In this document: in pieces, positions 27,602 through 36,186 of the stretch
Numbering within the stretch: position 1 is the first letter of the stretch
Layout of the letters: every line of letters starts with the position of its first letter
NCBI RefSeq assembly: GCF_040712085.1
Contig: NZ_JBFCVK010000011.1
Coordinates: 76,460 to 140,459, forward strand
From: Aquibaculum sediminis
GTDB taxonomy: Bacteria; Pseudomonadota; Alphaproteobacteria; Kiloniellales; DSM-21159
Direction: 5' to 3'
DNA length: 64,000 nt
Notes under the pieces: generated by a model
What the model was told of the DNA's origin: nothing
Databases searched by the model: none
The model's input: only the letters and a program-made list of their open reading frames with translations
Made by a program: the position numbers and the translations under genes

Positions 27602-28077
27602 CGCAGCCTTTTGGCGGCGTACCGCGATTGCGCATGGCTGAGGCGGGACGAGACGACGGCCGGTCCGGCCGATCCCAGGGTATGGGCCAAGCCGGGCGGC
27701 TCCGGGTTGTCGCCGGTTTCGCGCTCGCGGGATATTTGCTGGCGCTGATGGTCGGTGCAGCCATCGAGCCGCCCGCTCTCGCGCGGCAAAGTGGCTCGCT
27801 GCTGGTCCACGGTGCGGCTTTCGTTGGCGCGCAGTGTCTTGTCTTCCTGCTGGCGCCGACCTGGCGGGGACGCCTGCTCTGGTTTGGACTGCTGTTCGCC
27901 TTCGGTCTGGTCATCGAGGCGGTGCAGTTCTTCCTGCCCTGGCGCAGCGCCACCTGGATCGACCTCGTCTACAACGCTTCGGGTCTGTCGATTGGCTTTC
28001 TTCTCTGCGCGCTCCTCGAGGTGGTGGCGCGGCGCCTGGGCCTGCCGAGTGCTGCCGAGGTCTCACGTCGATCATGA
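27598..28077 (+). CDS. VanZ-like family membrane protein
   Basis: 159 residues (147 if ATG 27634 is used). Four membrane helices, with FGLLFAFGLVIEAVQFFLP followed by WIDLVYNASGLSIGFLL matching the VanZ-like signature (E-x-x-Q and D-x-x-x-N-x-x-G). The GTG at 27598 overlaps the transglycosylase stop, suggesting coupling; neither start has a strong ribosome site. VanZ-like proteins are poorly understood membrane proteins, some linked to glycopeptide tolerance. Linkage to a murein enzyme suggests an envelope role. Confidence 0.72.
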   Translation: MTQPFGGVPRLRMAEAGRDDGRSGRSQGMGQAGRLRVVAGFALAGYLLALMVGAAIEPPALARQSGSLLVHGAAFVGAQCLVFLLAPTWRGRLLWFGLLFAFGLVIEAVQFFLPWRSATWIDLVYNASGLSIGFLLCALLEVVARRLGLPSAAEVSRRS

Positions 28078-28114
28078 GGCTGCCGATGGGATGCGAGCAG
28101 CAGGGGACTCTACT

Positions 28115-29062
28115 CTAGAGATGGCTGCGGTCGGTGAGCTTGAGCCGCTCGATCAGTTCATAGATCAGCTTCAGTTCCTGCAGCAGCGCCTTTGCTCGCT
28201 CGGGCGTTTCCAGAGGGGTGAAGAGGCTGCCCCCTTCGAATTGCTTTTGCTTGCTGTTGAAGGCGATCAGAAGGTTCTGCGCCTCGAAGGCAAAGGAAAG
28301 GGCGCCCGAGGCGCCGAGATGATCCGCCAAGTCCGTGAGGCGTTCCATGAAGCCGGGTGTCAAAAGGTAGCGTGCTTCCACCTGATCATCTGAAAAGACC
28401 TCATAGATCCTTTCGAATCGCGGATCCTCCAGCCTGACTCGCTCTCCATGCCTGAAACCGGCGATCCTGTTTCCGAGCCAGCTTCTGTCGGGAAGCACGA
28501 GGGTGCGCGCGGTGAAGGGCTTGGGGAAGCGATAGTTCAGCAGCAGCCCCTGAAAGACCGTCTGATTCTCCGTCTTCGTTCCCCCCTTCCCGTCGTTTCT
28601 TTCAACCCGCTTGGTGAGCACGGCCTCGCAGAGCTCGAAGTCCACCCCCGCATGCGCTCCGCGGATGTGATCCTGCAGGTGAACGCGGTCATGGCCGGGG
28701 AGAATCTTCACATCCACGAAGCGGGGTAGGGGGAAACTGCCAGCATCGAGGCTGTAATCGAGGCCGAGGAAGCGGCAGGTGGGCTCAACCAGCGCCGTCT
28801 TGAGCTTCCGACGCATCCTGCCCTTAAGGTGAAAGATCGGGGCGACTGCGCCAAAGCCGGCAACGAGCGCTGCAATCATCACAAAATCTTCGCTGACTCC
28901 GGCAGAGACGGAGATTGGCGTGTGGAAGACGAAGACAAATATCGCGGCCAGCACGACTGCACCGAGTGCGAAAACCCTCTTGAGCGTTCGCCGGCGCTCT
29001 ATTTCAAGTTGTCGGATCTCAGGCGCAATGCTGGCTTCGTAGAAGCTCTCATAGTCTTCCAT
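28115..29062 (-). CDS. DUF3137 family membrane protein
   Basis: 315 residues. Two membrane helices near the N-terminus (VFALGAVVLAAIFVFVF and FVMIAALVAGFGAVAPIF) are followed by a soluble domain with the DUF3137 features: LPRFVDVKILPGHDRVHLQD, a segment VFQGLLLNYRFPKPF and YEVFSDDQVEARYLLTPGFM. DUF3137 genes are commonly paired with lemA, as here; its start lies 12 bases after the lemA stop. Biochemical function is not established. Confidence 0.8.
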   Translation of the reverse strand: MEDYESFYEASIAPEIRQLEIERRRTLKRVFALGAVVLAAIFVFVFHTPISVSAGVSEDFVMIAALVAGFGAVAPIFHLKGRMRRKLKTALVEPTCRFLGLDYSLDAGSFPLPRFVDVKILPGHDRVHLQDHIRGAHAGVDFELCEAVLTKRVERNDGKGGTKTENQTVFQGLLLNYRFPKPFTARTLVLPDRSWLGNRIAGFRHGERVRLEDPRFERIYEVFSDDQVEARYLLTPGFMERLTDLADHLGASGALSFAFEAQNLLIAFNSKQKQFEGGSLFTPLETPERAKALLQELKLIYELIERLKLTDRSHL

Positions 29063-29073
29063 GAGCAACAGCT

Positions 29074-29655
29074 TCAGCGGACAGCCAGGTAATCGCCGGC
29101 ATCGACAGGGTCGCGCAGATGCGCATCCTCGAGTTCAAAGAAGGGTAGGGGCTGAACGCCCGCCTGGCGCGCGATGAGCGAGCCGGGAAAGATCTGCACG
29201 GCGTTGGTGAGCTCGGTCACGGCTGAATTGTAGAAGCGCCGCGCTGCGGCAATGTGACCTTCCACCGAGGCGAAGCTCTGCTGCGCCTCGAGAATCGTCT
29301 GGCTGGAGCGCAGCTCTGGATAACCCTCGGCCAGAGCGAAGAGCTGGCGCATGCTGGACTGCAGCTTGCCTTCTGCCTCGAGATGCTGGCGCACGGCTTC
29401 AGGGTTGCTGGCATCATAGGTCTTGCGCGCTTCGTTGCGCAGTTCGGTGACCCGGGTCAAGAGGTCGCGCTCATGGCTCATGAAGCTTTGGGCCAGCTTA
29501 AGGATGTTCGGCAAGAGATCGTGGCGCTTGCGTAGCTGCACGTCGATTGAAGAGAGCGCTTCGAGCGCCCGGTTGCGCCGCCGGATCAAGACGACATACC
29601 AAGCATAAGCGATAAGGATCACGGCGACGATCAGCGCGCCGACGAAGAGCTCCAT
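29074..29655 (-). CDS. lemA: LemA family protein
   Basis: 193 residues. One N-terminal membrane helix (LFVGALIVAVILIAYAWYVV) precedes a long helical domain. LemA hallmarks: SSIDVQLRKRHDLLPNILKL, LRNEARKTYDA, and AAARRFYNSAVTELTNAVQ near the end. The protein is expected to expose its helical bundle from the membrane. AAGGAGG lies upstream of ATG 29655; the codon before is TTG. It forms an operon with the DUF3137 gene. Confidence 0.9.
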   Translation of the reverse strand: MELFVGALIVAVILIAYAWYVVLIRRRNRALEALSSIDVQLRKRHDLLPNILKLAQSFMSHERDLLTRVTELRNEARKTYDASNPEAVRQHLEAEGKLQSSMRQLFALAEGYPELRSSQTILEAQQSFASVEGHIAAARRFYNSAVTELTNAVQIFPGSLIARQAGVQPLPFFELEDAHLRDPVDAGDYLAVR

Positions 29656-29935
29656 CAAGCAGCCTCCTTGTACGGGCGCCTTGAACCGCGCCGGCCACCC
29701 TTATAGCAGGCGCTGCAGTCAGCTTGGAACCACAACCTCGGTCCCATGAGCCCCTTTGGGAGGTTGATCACCGGCAGCGGCATCCAAACCGGATCGCACG
29801 CAATCTGGACCACAAGATCTCAGAATCGAATGCGTGCTGCTGCTCCAGGCACACAATAATCCTCCCTCTGGACACGAGCGGAGACCTCCTTCGTTTGGAG
29901 GTATATTTGCTTTTTGGAAGAAACGATCCAAGAAG

Positions 29936-30011
29936 TGGCGTCCCCTAGGGGATTCGAACCCCTGTTGCCGCCGTGAAAGGGCGGTGTCCTAGGCCTCTAG
30001 ACGAAGGGGAC
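29936..30011 (-). tRNA. tRNA-Glu (anticodon TTC)
   Basis: 76 bases including an encoded CCA (29936-29938). Acceptor GTCCCCT pairs with AGGGGAC; the anticodon arm CGCCCTTTCACGGCG presents TTC; the T-arm holds GGTTCGAATCC. The 280 bases between lemA and this gene hold no recognised coding sequence. Confidence 0.97.
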
Positions 30012-30279
30012 GTCTGGGGTGCTGAGACCCATGGCCGTTGTGGCGCCTGAGATAGCCGGGCCGGACGTGCCTTGCAAGACCTTCCTGAGAAAATTTGGCC
30101 CTGAAACGAAAGTTCAGTGGACCATGGCAGGCTTCGCAAGGCGAATGGCTTTTGCGCCTGTTGGTTGCTTGCCCATCGGGGGGGCTGCTGGCACCCTCCG
30201 GCCACCAGAGTCGCGCCCGCATGCCCATGCGATCGGGCCCCTGGCCGGTGTGCGACAATCGTCAAATCAGGAGGTGGAA

Positions 30280-31278
30280 ATGCGGGTGCTGGTGACAGGC
30301 GCCGGGGGCTTTATTGGCCGACGGCTAGTGACCCGGTTGGCGGAGCAGGGAACGCTGGCGGATGCACAGGGTACGCCGCGCGCCATTACGGAACTGTTGC
30401 TGGTGGACCGGGACGCGGCGGTGCTCGAGAAGCTCGTTTCCGAGACCAATGCGTCGATCAAGCTGACAAGTCGGGCCGGTGACCTGCGTGATACGGATTT
30501 CGTGGAGGGGCTGTTCGCGGGCGGTGTCGACAGCGTCTTTCATCTGGCAGCCACGCTGACGCTCGATGCCGAACGGGATTTCGATACCGGCTGGGCGGTC
30601 AACATGCTGTTGCCTTTCCGCATGCTGGAGGCCTGCCGTCGGCAGGGTGCGAGGCCGCGCTTTGTCTACGCCAGTTCCATCGCCGTCTTCGGCGGCCGGC
30701 TGCCTGAGCGGGTCGACGACTGGCAGGCGCAGCGACCGCAAACCTCCTACGGCACCGCCAAGTCGATTACCGAGCTCCTGATCAACGACTACTCGCGCCA
30801 CGGCCTGGTGGACGGCAGATCATTGCGGCTGCCTGTGGTGATGATCCGGCCGGGCCAGCCTGGCGGCGGCATGCACAGCGGTGCCGTGTCTGACCTGATC
30901 GGTGCCCTGGCCCGCGAACCCCTGGCCGGTCGCGCCATCACCTCGCCGCTGGGCTGGAATACGCGCTTTCCCGTGGTCTCTGCAGGCCGGGTGGCGGAGA
31001 ACCTGCTGCGTCTCCATGATGTGCCGGCGGAGGCCTTCAGCGAAGGCCGGGCGGTCAACCAGCCCGGTCTGACGGTCTCGGTCGCGGATATCGCTGCCGC
31101 CCTGGGGCGGGTCGCTGGAACCGAGGCGGCCGAACGCCTGACCGTGGCGCCCGACCCGGCACTCGAGCGCGTGGTTGCGAGCTGGCCGCGAGAATTCGTG
31201 AGCGAGGTCGAACTGGCCCCACCCCTCCTGCCGGATCCTGATTTCGACAGCATTCTTTGCGACCATGTGCGGGCCTGA
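30280..31278 (+). CDS. NAD-dependent epimerase/dehydratase, DenD-like (D-erythronate dehydrogenase type)
   Basis: 332 residues, extended SDR fold. The nucleotide-binding motif is TGAGGFIGRR (7-16); the catalytic triad region is YASSIAVFGG with YGTAKSITE as Y-x-x-x-K. Overall features, including VIRPGQPGG-like MIRPGQPGGGMHSGAVSD, resemble D-erythronate dehydrogenases rather than sugar-nucleotide epimerases. The ATG has CAGGAGG upstream; in-frame sequence further 5' overlaps the tRNA-Glu region and is not credible. A flavin monooxygenase gene follows 53 bases on. Substrate is not certain. Confidence 0.78.
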   Translation: MRVLVTGAGGFIGRRLVTRLAEQGTLADAQGTPRAITELLLVDRDAAVLEKLVSETNASIKLTSRAGDLRDTDFVEGLFAGGVDSVFHLAATLTLDAERDFDTGWAVNMLLPFRMLEACRRQGARPRFVYASSIAVFGGRLPERVDDWQAQRPQTSYGTAKSITELLINDYSRHGLVDGRSLRLPVVMIRPGQPGGGMHSGAVSDLIGALAREPLAGRAITSPLGWNTRFPVVSAGRVAENLLRLHDVPAEAFSEGRAVNQPGLTVSVADIAAALGRVAGTEAAERLTVAPDPALERVVASWPREFVSEVELAPPLLPDPDFDSILCDHVRA

Positions 31279-31331
31279 GGCCACTGAACGAAGAGTATTT
31301 TTTATTATTGGCATTGGGAGTGATTGAGCCG

Positions 31332-32693
31332 ATGGAGGGTCTCAACAGTCGTGATCAGGTGTCAGTGATGCCCAGTGAGTCCGCAGCGGCCGACATCTGC
31401 ATCATCGGCGCCGGCGTGTCCGGACTGACGGCGGGCAAGGCCCTGAAGGACGCAGGCGTTGCCTACGACTGCTACGATCTCGGGTCGAACATGGGCGGGA
31501 TGTGGCGCTACGAGAATGACAGCGGCACCTCGTCTGCCTACCGCAGCCTTCACATCGATTCCAGCCGCCAGAGCCTCGCCTGGCCCGACTTCCAGATTCC
31601 CGATCACCTGCCGGATTACCTGTCGCACGGGCAGGTGCTGGAGCACCTGGAGCGCTATGCCGACACATTTGGTCTCCATGATGCCATCCGCTATCGCACG
31701 CGGGTGGAGCGGGTGGAACCGGACGGCGAGGGGGGATGGAACGTGCATCTGCGGGCGGTCGATGCCCCTGATGCACCCGCCGAGGTGCGCCGCTATCGGA
31801 CGGTGATCATCGCCAACGGCCATCTGTCGGATCCGAAGTATCCCGATTTCCCCGGCGACTTTTCCGGGACGCAAACCCATTCGCATCACTACCGCAAGGC
31901 CGATCCTTATGAGGATCGGACCGTGCTCGTGGTCGGAATCGGCAACTCGGCGGTGGACATCGCCGTGGATCTGGCGCGCCGGGCTCGCCAGGTGCTGCTC
32001 TCCACGCGACGCAGCGCCTGGATCATGCCGAAGTATATCGCCGGTCTGCCCACCGATCGCTGGTTGGGGTTCCTGGTGCGGCGTTTGAAGATGCCGGTGC
32101 CGATGGCACGTGGGGTGCTGCGTCACTTCGCCCGCCTGGCGATCGGCAACCAGGAGCGCTTCGGCGTGCCGCGGCCGGAGCATCCGATCTGGCGCGAGCA
32201 CGCAACGCTCAGCCAGGATCTGCTGTCCTACCTCGGCCATGGCTGGATCCGCATGAAGCCGAACGTGGAACTGCTGGACGGAGAGGAGGTGCTCTTCACC
32301 GACGGCACGCGTGAGCAGGTCGACGCAATCATCTACGCCACCGGCTATAAGACCACCTTTCCCTTCCTGGATCCGGAGGTCTTCAGCATCCAGGATACGC
32401 GCCCGCCGGCCCTCTATCGCCGGATCGTCTCGCGCGATCATCCGGGGCTGTTCTTCGCGGGCCTGGTCCAGCCGGTCGGGCCTACGATTCCTCTGGTCGA
32501 GATCCAGGCGCGCTGGATGGCCAAGGTCCTGTCCGGCGAGATTGCTCTGCCGCCCAAGGACGAGATGGACCAGGAGATCGAACGTCATCGCGGCAATGTC
32601 GCGAAGCGTTATCTCAATGCCGCCCGCTACACGTTGGAGGTCGACTTCAAGGAGTATGCCGGGGAACTCAACAAGGACATGCAGGGGAAGTAG
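31332..32693 (+). CDS. Flavin-containing monooxygenase (FMO family)
   Basis: 453 residues. FAD-binding GAGVSG near the N-terminus (ICIIGAGVSGLTAGKAL), NADPH-binding GIGNSAVD in mid-protein, and between them the FMO fingerprint FSGTQTHSHHYR (F-x-G-x-x-x-H-x-x-x-Y). The C-terminal ATG motif is seen in DAIIYATGYKTTFPF. FMOs oxygenate soft nucleophilic nitrogen or sulfur atoms. The start is uncertain: ATG 31332 (GGGAG upstream) or ATG 31368. Could act on amines or sulfides; no neighbour fixes the substrate. Confidence 0.83.
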   Translation: MEGLNSRDQVSVMPSESAAADICIIGAGVSGLTAGKALKDAGVAYDCYDLGSNMGGMWRYENDSGTSSAYRSLHIDSSRQSLAWPDFQIPDHLPDYLSHGQVLEHLERYADTFGLHDAIRYRTRVERVEPDGEGGWNVHLRAVDAPDAPAEVRRYRTVIIANGHLSDPKYPDFPGDFSGTQTHSHHYRKADPYEDRTVLVVGIGNSAVDIAVDLARRARQVLLSTRRSAWIMPKYIAGLPTDRWLGFLVRRLKMPVPMARGVLRHFARLAIGNQERFGVPRPEHPIWREHATLSQDLLSYLGHGWIRMKPNVELLDGEEVLFTDGTREQVDAIIYATGYKTTFPFLDPEVFSIQDTRPPALYRRIVSRDHPGLFFAGLVQPVGPTIPLVEIQARWMAKVLSGEIALPPKDEMDQEIERHRGNVAKRYLNAARYTLEVDFKEYAGELNKDMQGK

Positions 32694-32860
32694 CGCTGGA
32701 GGCGGCATCCGGCGCAAACCTAGTATCACAGTTGCGCTATTGTTTCGCCCTTGCGGGGCGAGCGGGCTCAGACACCCGCATCCGGAACGCATGGCGCTGT
32801 CTCGCGTTGAGCAGTGACCGCCGCGGCAACGCGGCTGAAACATGCGAAAGGAGCGAGAGG

Positions 32861-33415
32861 ATGCCCAGTATCAGCAACGCAAGAATCGCCATCCTTGCAA
32901 CGCACGGCTTCGAGCAATCCGAACTCGAGGTGCCGCGCGACAAGCTCAGGAGCGCCGGCGCGACGGTGCATGTCGTGACTCCCGACGGCCAAGCCATCAA
33001 GGGATGGGACAAGACCGACTGGGGCTCCGAGGTAGAGGCCGACAAGGCGCTCGGCAGTGTCGATGCCTCGGACTACGATGCACTCGTCCTGCCGGGCGGC
33101 CAGATCAACCCGGATCTCCTGCGGGTCAACGACATGGCCGTTGCGCTCATTCGGGATTTTGTGCAGAACGGCCGCATCGTCGCCGCTGTCTGCCACGCGC
33201 CCTGGCTCCTCATCGAGGCGGGCGTGGTCGAGGGGCGTGAGATGACCTCCTACCACTCGATCCGCACCGATGTGAAGAATGCCGGCGCCAACTGGGTGGA
33301 CCGGGAAGTCGTCGTCTCCAACGGAATCGTGACGAGCCGGAACCCGGATGATCTCGACGCCTTCACGGCGAAGATCATCGAGGAGATCGAGGAAGGCCGG
33401 CACGAACGCGAGTAG
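32861..33415 (+). CDS. DJ-1/PfpI family protein (glyoxalase/protease type)
   Basis: 184 residues, class I glutamine amidotransferase-like fold. The nucleophile is the cysteine in VAAVCHAPWLLIEAG, with a conserved glutamate early (FEQSELEVPRDKL) and DALVLPGGQINPDLLR as the core strand-loop. Relatives are annotated as intracellular proteases, deglycases or glyoxalase III-type enzymes. The activity should be treated as unresolved. GAGAGG precedes the ATG. It is monocistronic, with the split kinase convergent on its 3' side. Confidence 0.82.
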   Translation: MPSISNARIAILATHGFEQSELEVPRDKLRSAGATVHVVTPDGQAIKGWDKTDWGSEVEADKALGSVDASDYDALVLPGGQINPDLLRVNDMAVALIRDFVQNGRIVAAVCHAPWLLIEAGVVEGREMTSYHSIRTDVKNAGANWVDREVVVSNGIVTSRNPDDLDAFTAKIIEEIEEGRHERE

Positions 33416-33464
33416 GTGGAGTCAGAGAACGTCCTTGCCTGACTGGTCGACGATATTGCCTGGT

Positions 33465-34253
33465 CTAGCTGTCGAGCACCGCGCGGACCCGCTCCGCAAG
33501 GGCATCCTGGCCGAAGGGTTTGGCGAGCCAGCCGATGCGTGCCAGTCCGGCAAGCTGGCCGGTGATTGTGGGGTCTGCGTAGCCTGAAACCAGAACAATC
33601 GCGATATCGGGATGAGTCTTGCCAGCTTCCTGGGCAAGCTCGATGCCCGTGCGCCGGCCGCCGAGAATGATGTCGGTCATCAACAGGTCCACCTGCTTCT
33701 GCTGGTCCAGGATGTCGAGTGCCTGGGCCGCCCGCTCGGCGGTCAGCACCTGATAGCCAAGCGGAGTCAGGAAGGCCTGCATTATGTCGCGTACGCCGCG
33801 GTCGTTCTCTACCAGAAGTACGGCCTCATGGCCCTTGCTCGGCTGCGGCTTCGATCGCGCTGCGGGCGTTTCGGCGGGACTCTTATGCGCCGAGGGGAAA
33901 TAGAGTTTCACCGTCGATCCATGTCCGACAGTGCTGTAGACGATGATGTAGCCGTTGGACTGGCGCACGAAGCCATGGACCATGGGAAGTCCCAGTCCAC
34001 TGCCCTTGCCCTCCGGTTTGGTGGTGAAAAAGGGCTCGAACAGCCGGTTCTGCACATCCTCCGACATGCCATGGCCCTGATCGTTCACCGCGATCATGAC
34101 GTAGTGCCCGGCGGGGATCTGCCATCCACCTTCCGCGTAGACCCGCGCCAGGTGGATGGCGTTGGTGGTCAGGGAGATGGCGCCGCCCTCGGGCATCGCG
34201 TCGCGCGCATTTATCGTGAGGTTCAGGATGGCGCTTTCTAGACCGGATCGCAT
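33465..34253 (-). pseudogene. Hybrid histidine kinase, C-terminal fragment (HATPase + receiver)
   Basis: 262 codons. It begins inside an inserted palindromic element (MRSGLE from element sequence) and then resumes the kinase at SAILNLTINARDAMPEGG, the N-box of the ATPase domain. DQGHGMSEDV, FEPFFTTKPEGKGSGLGLPM and then a receiver domain (VLLVENDRGVRD, phospho-aspartate in LLMTDIILGG, lysine in LAKPFG) follow. It is in the same frame as the upstream fragment, 135 bases having been inserted. The element supplies an ATG and a distant GGAG, so separate translation is conceivable. Whether the ATPase half works in trans is unknown; called broken. Confidence 0.75.
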
Positions 34254-34376
34254 TTAATCTGAACCACTCCGGGTTCGGATTAAATGCGTGAATCCGGTCT
34301 AAATTAAAGTGCTAGAGCCGATTCACGTCTCTGTTCGGATCGCTCCGCGAATCCGATCAGAGACGACCGGCTCTAG
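34242..34376. mobile_element. 135-bp two-hairpin miniature element (MITE-like), copy 1
   Basis: Inserted at a CTAG in the kinase gene: CTAG occurs at 34238-34241 and again at 34373-34376. Removing 34242-34376 restores GGC GAA CTA GAA AGC, which reads GELES as expected for the kinase. The insert contains two imperfect hairpins (34241 to about 34303, and about 34313 to 34374) and several in-frame stops. It has the same length and layout as the copy at 63772. No protein is encoded, so it would need a transposase in trans. Confidence 0.8.
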
Positions 34377-34964
34377 TTCGCCCGGGTCGACCCGGATCAG
34401 GGGCAGATCGGCCGCCGGATGGAACTGTATCTCGATGCCTTCACCCAGAGAGGTGGTCAACAGGGGTTCCATGTCCCTGAGGCTCGCGTTCACGTTCACG
34501 AGCCTCGGTTCCAGAATCTGACGCCGCGAGAAGGCGAGCAGTCGGCGGGTCAGATCGGATCCGCGCTCCGTGGCAAGCAGGGCATTCTCGACGCGTGCCG
34601 CCGTCGGACTTCCAGGCTTTACAGTGTCCTGGATCAGTTCGAGGTTGCCGAGGATAACGGTAAGCAGGTTGTTGAAATCATGGGCAAGACCGCCGGTCAG
34701 TTGCCCCACCGCCTCCATGCGTTGCGCCCTGACAAACGCGCGTTCCATCTGGTCGTGACGGTGCAATTCGCGCCGGATCAGCAAGGCGATGATGACAGCC
34801 GTCACCAGAACGAAAGCTACGCCCTTGAAGGTGTTGAGGCTGGGACGCCAATCGGGCGCCATGCTGGATTCGACGACCCAGTCGGATAGCAGGATGTACA
34901 GCAGACTAAGGCCGGCATAGAAGCCGGCCACTCTCCAGGGAAGCCGCTCCCGTCGCTCGTGCAT
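34323..34964 (-). pseudogene. Hybrid histidine kinase, N-terminal fragment (membrane + HisKA)
   Basis: 213 codons. Two membrane helices (AGFYAGLSLLYILLSDWVV and GVAFVLVTAVIIALLI) with a short external loop precede a dimerisation domain with the phospho-accepting histidine in GGLAHDFNNLLTVILGNL. The kinase sequence runs to IRVDPGELE, then element-derived residues to a TGA at 34323-34325. It lacks the ATPase domain and cannot phosphorylate itself. Start ATG at 34964. The intact ancestor would be about 455-460 residues, a membrane-anchored hybrid kinase with a C-terminal receiver. Confidence 0.75.
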
Positions 34965-35076
34965 GCCATCCCCCGCGCTCTTGGTGTCGAAGTGTAGCGG
35001 AGAAATGACAGGTGACGAGGGGAAATCGTCCGAAGGCAGACGTATTCTGTGGGCGCTGCTCGCGCGTCCTCGGCAG

Positions 35077-35958
35077 CTATAGCTGATTGATTGGCAGTTT
35101 CATGTAGCGCGTGCCGTTGTCTTCCGGAGGCGGCAGTTCGCCGGCGCGGATGTTCACCTGGATCGAGGGCAGGATGAGAGTTGGCATGCTGAGCGTGGCA
35201 TCGCGGGTCTCGCGCATCTGCACGAACTCCTCTTCTGTCACCCCTTCATGCACGTGGATGTTCTTGGCCTTTTCCTCGGCCACGGTTGTCTCCCACGTCG
35301 GCTCGCGGCTTTCGGGCGGATAATCGTGGCAGAGGAAGATGCGGGTTTCGTCCGGCAGCGACAGAACTTTCTGGATGGAGCGATAGAGCTGGCGCGCACT
35401 GCCGCCGGGAAAATCGCAGCGGGCGGTGCCGTAGTCCGGCATGAAAAGTGTATCGCCCACAAACGCCGCATCACCGATCACGTAGGTGAGGCAGGCCGGA
35501 GTGTGGCCGGGGGTGTGCAGCACCGAGGCCTCGATCTTGCCGATCGTGAAGCGGTCGCCTTCGGCGAAGAGATGATCGAACTGACGGCCGTCGGGCAGGA
35601 ATTCCTTTTCCAGGTTGAATATGTCCCGGAACACCTGTTGCACTTCGCGGATGTGCTCGCCGATTGCGATTTTTCCGCCCAGGTGCTGCTTGATGTAGGG
35701 CGCAGCCGAGAGGTGGTCGGCGTGGGCATGAGTCTCCAGGATCCACTCGACGGTCCAGCCGAGCTCGCGCACCTTCTCAACGACCGCATCCGCTGATGCG
35801 GTGGAAGTGCGCCCGGCCTTGGGATCGAAGTCCAGAACGGGGTCGACCACCGCGCAGGTTGCGCTTTCTGGATCGCCCACGATGTAGCTGACCGTGTTGG
35901 TTCCCTCGTCGAAATGCGCATGAACGCTGGGTTTGCGGATCTCTGCGGCTGTAGACAT
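35077..35958 (-). CDS. MBL-fold hydrolase, ETHE1/Blh persulfide-dioxygenase-like
   Basis: 293 residues. The metallo-beta-lactamase signature is ETHAHADHLSAAPY, followed by VLHTPGHTPACLTYVIG, FVGDTLFMPDYGTARCDFPG and FLCHDYPP. The PDYGTARCDFPGGSA segment is typical of ETHE1/Blh-type proteins, which use mononuclear iron to oxidise glutathione persulfide. AAAGGAG precedes the ATG. It is divergent from a SulP transporter, a pairing common in sulfide-detoxification loci. No BigR/YgaV-type regulator gene is adjacent. Confidence 0.85.
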   Translation of the reverse strand: MSTAAEIRKPSVHAHFDEGTNTVSYIVGDPESATCAVVDPVLDFDPKAGRTSTASADAVVEKVRELGWTVEWILETHAHADHLSAAPYIKQHLGGKIAIGEHIREVQQVFRDIFNLEKEFLPDGRQFDHLFAEGDRFTIGKIEASVLHTPGHTPACLTYVIGDAAFVGDTLFMPDYGTARCDFPGGSARQLYRSIQKVLSLPDETRIFLCHDYPPESREPTWETTVAEEKAKNIHVHEGVTEEEFVQMRETRDATLSMPTLILPSIQVNIRAGELPPPEDNGTRYMKLPINQL

Positions 35959-36186
35959 CGTTGCTCCTTTCCTTCGTCCGGCGGACTGTCGCGCCCAAAA
36001 AGTCCCTGGACTGTTCGCAAAGCGATTTCGATCAAATGTAATCTGCGTTGGTGGCTATGTGCGGTCACCAGCCCCAGATTACCATGGGTTGGATGCTGTC
36101 AAAGCGTCGCAGGTTTCGCCGTCCCCCTATCGGCTCATCGGCTCGCCCGTCATTATCCCCAGCCGCATTACCCGGAAGGATGCGCT

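Noticed and set aside
31362..32843. 493-codon minus-strand frame opposite the flavin monooxygenase
   Set aside because: No domain, and the plus-strand FMO has every family motif.
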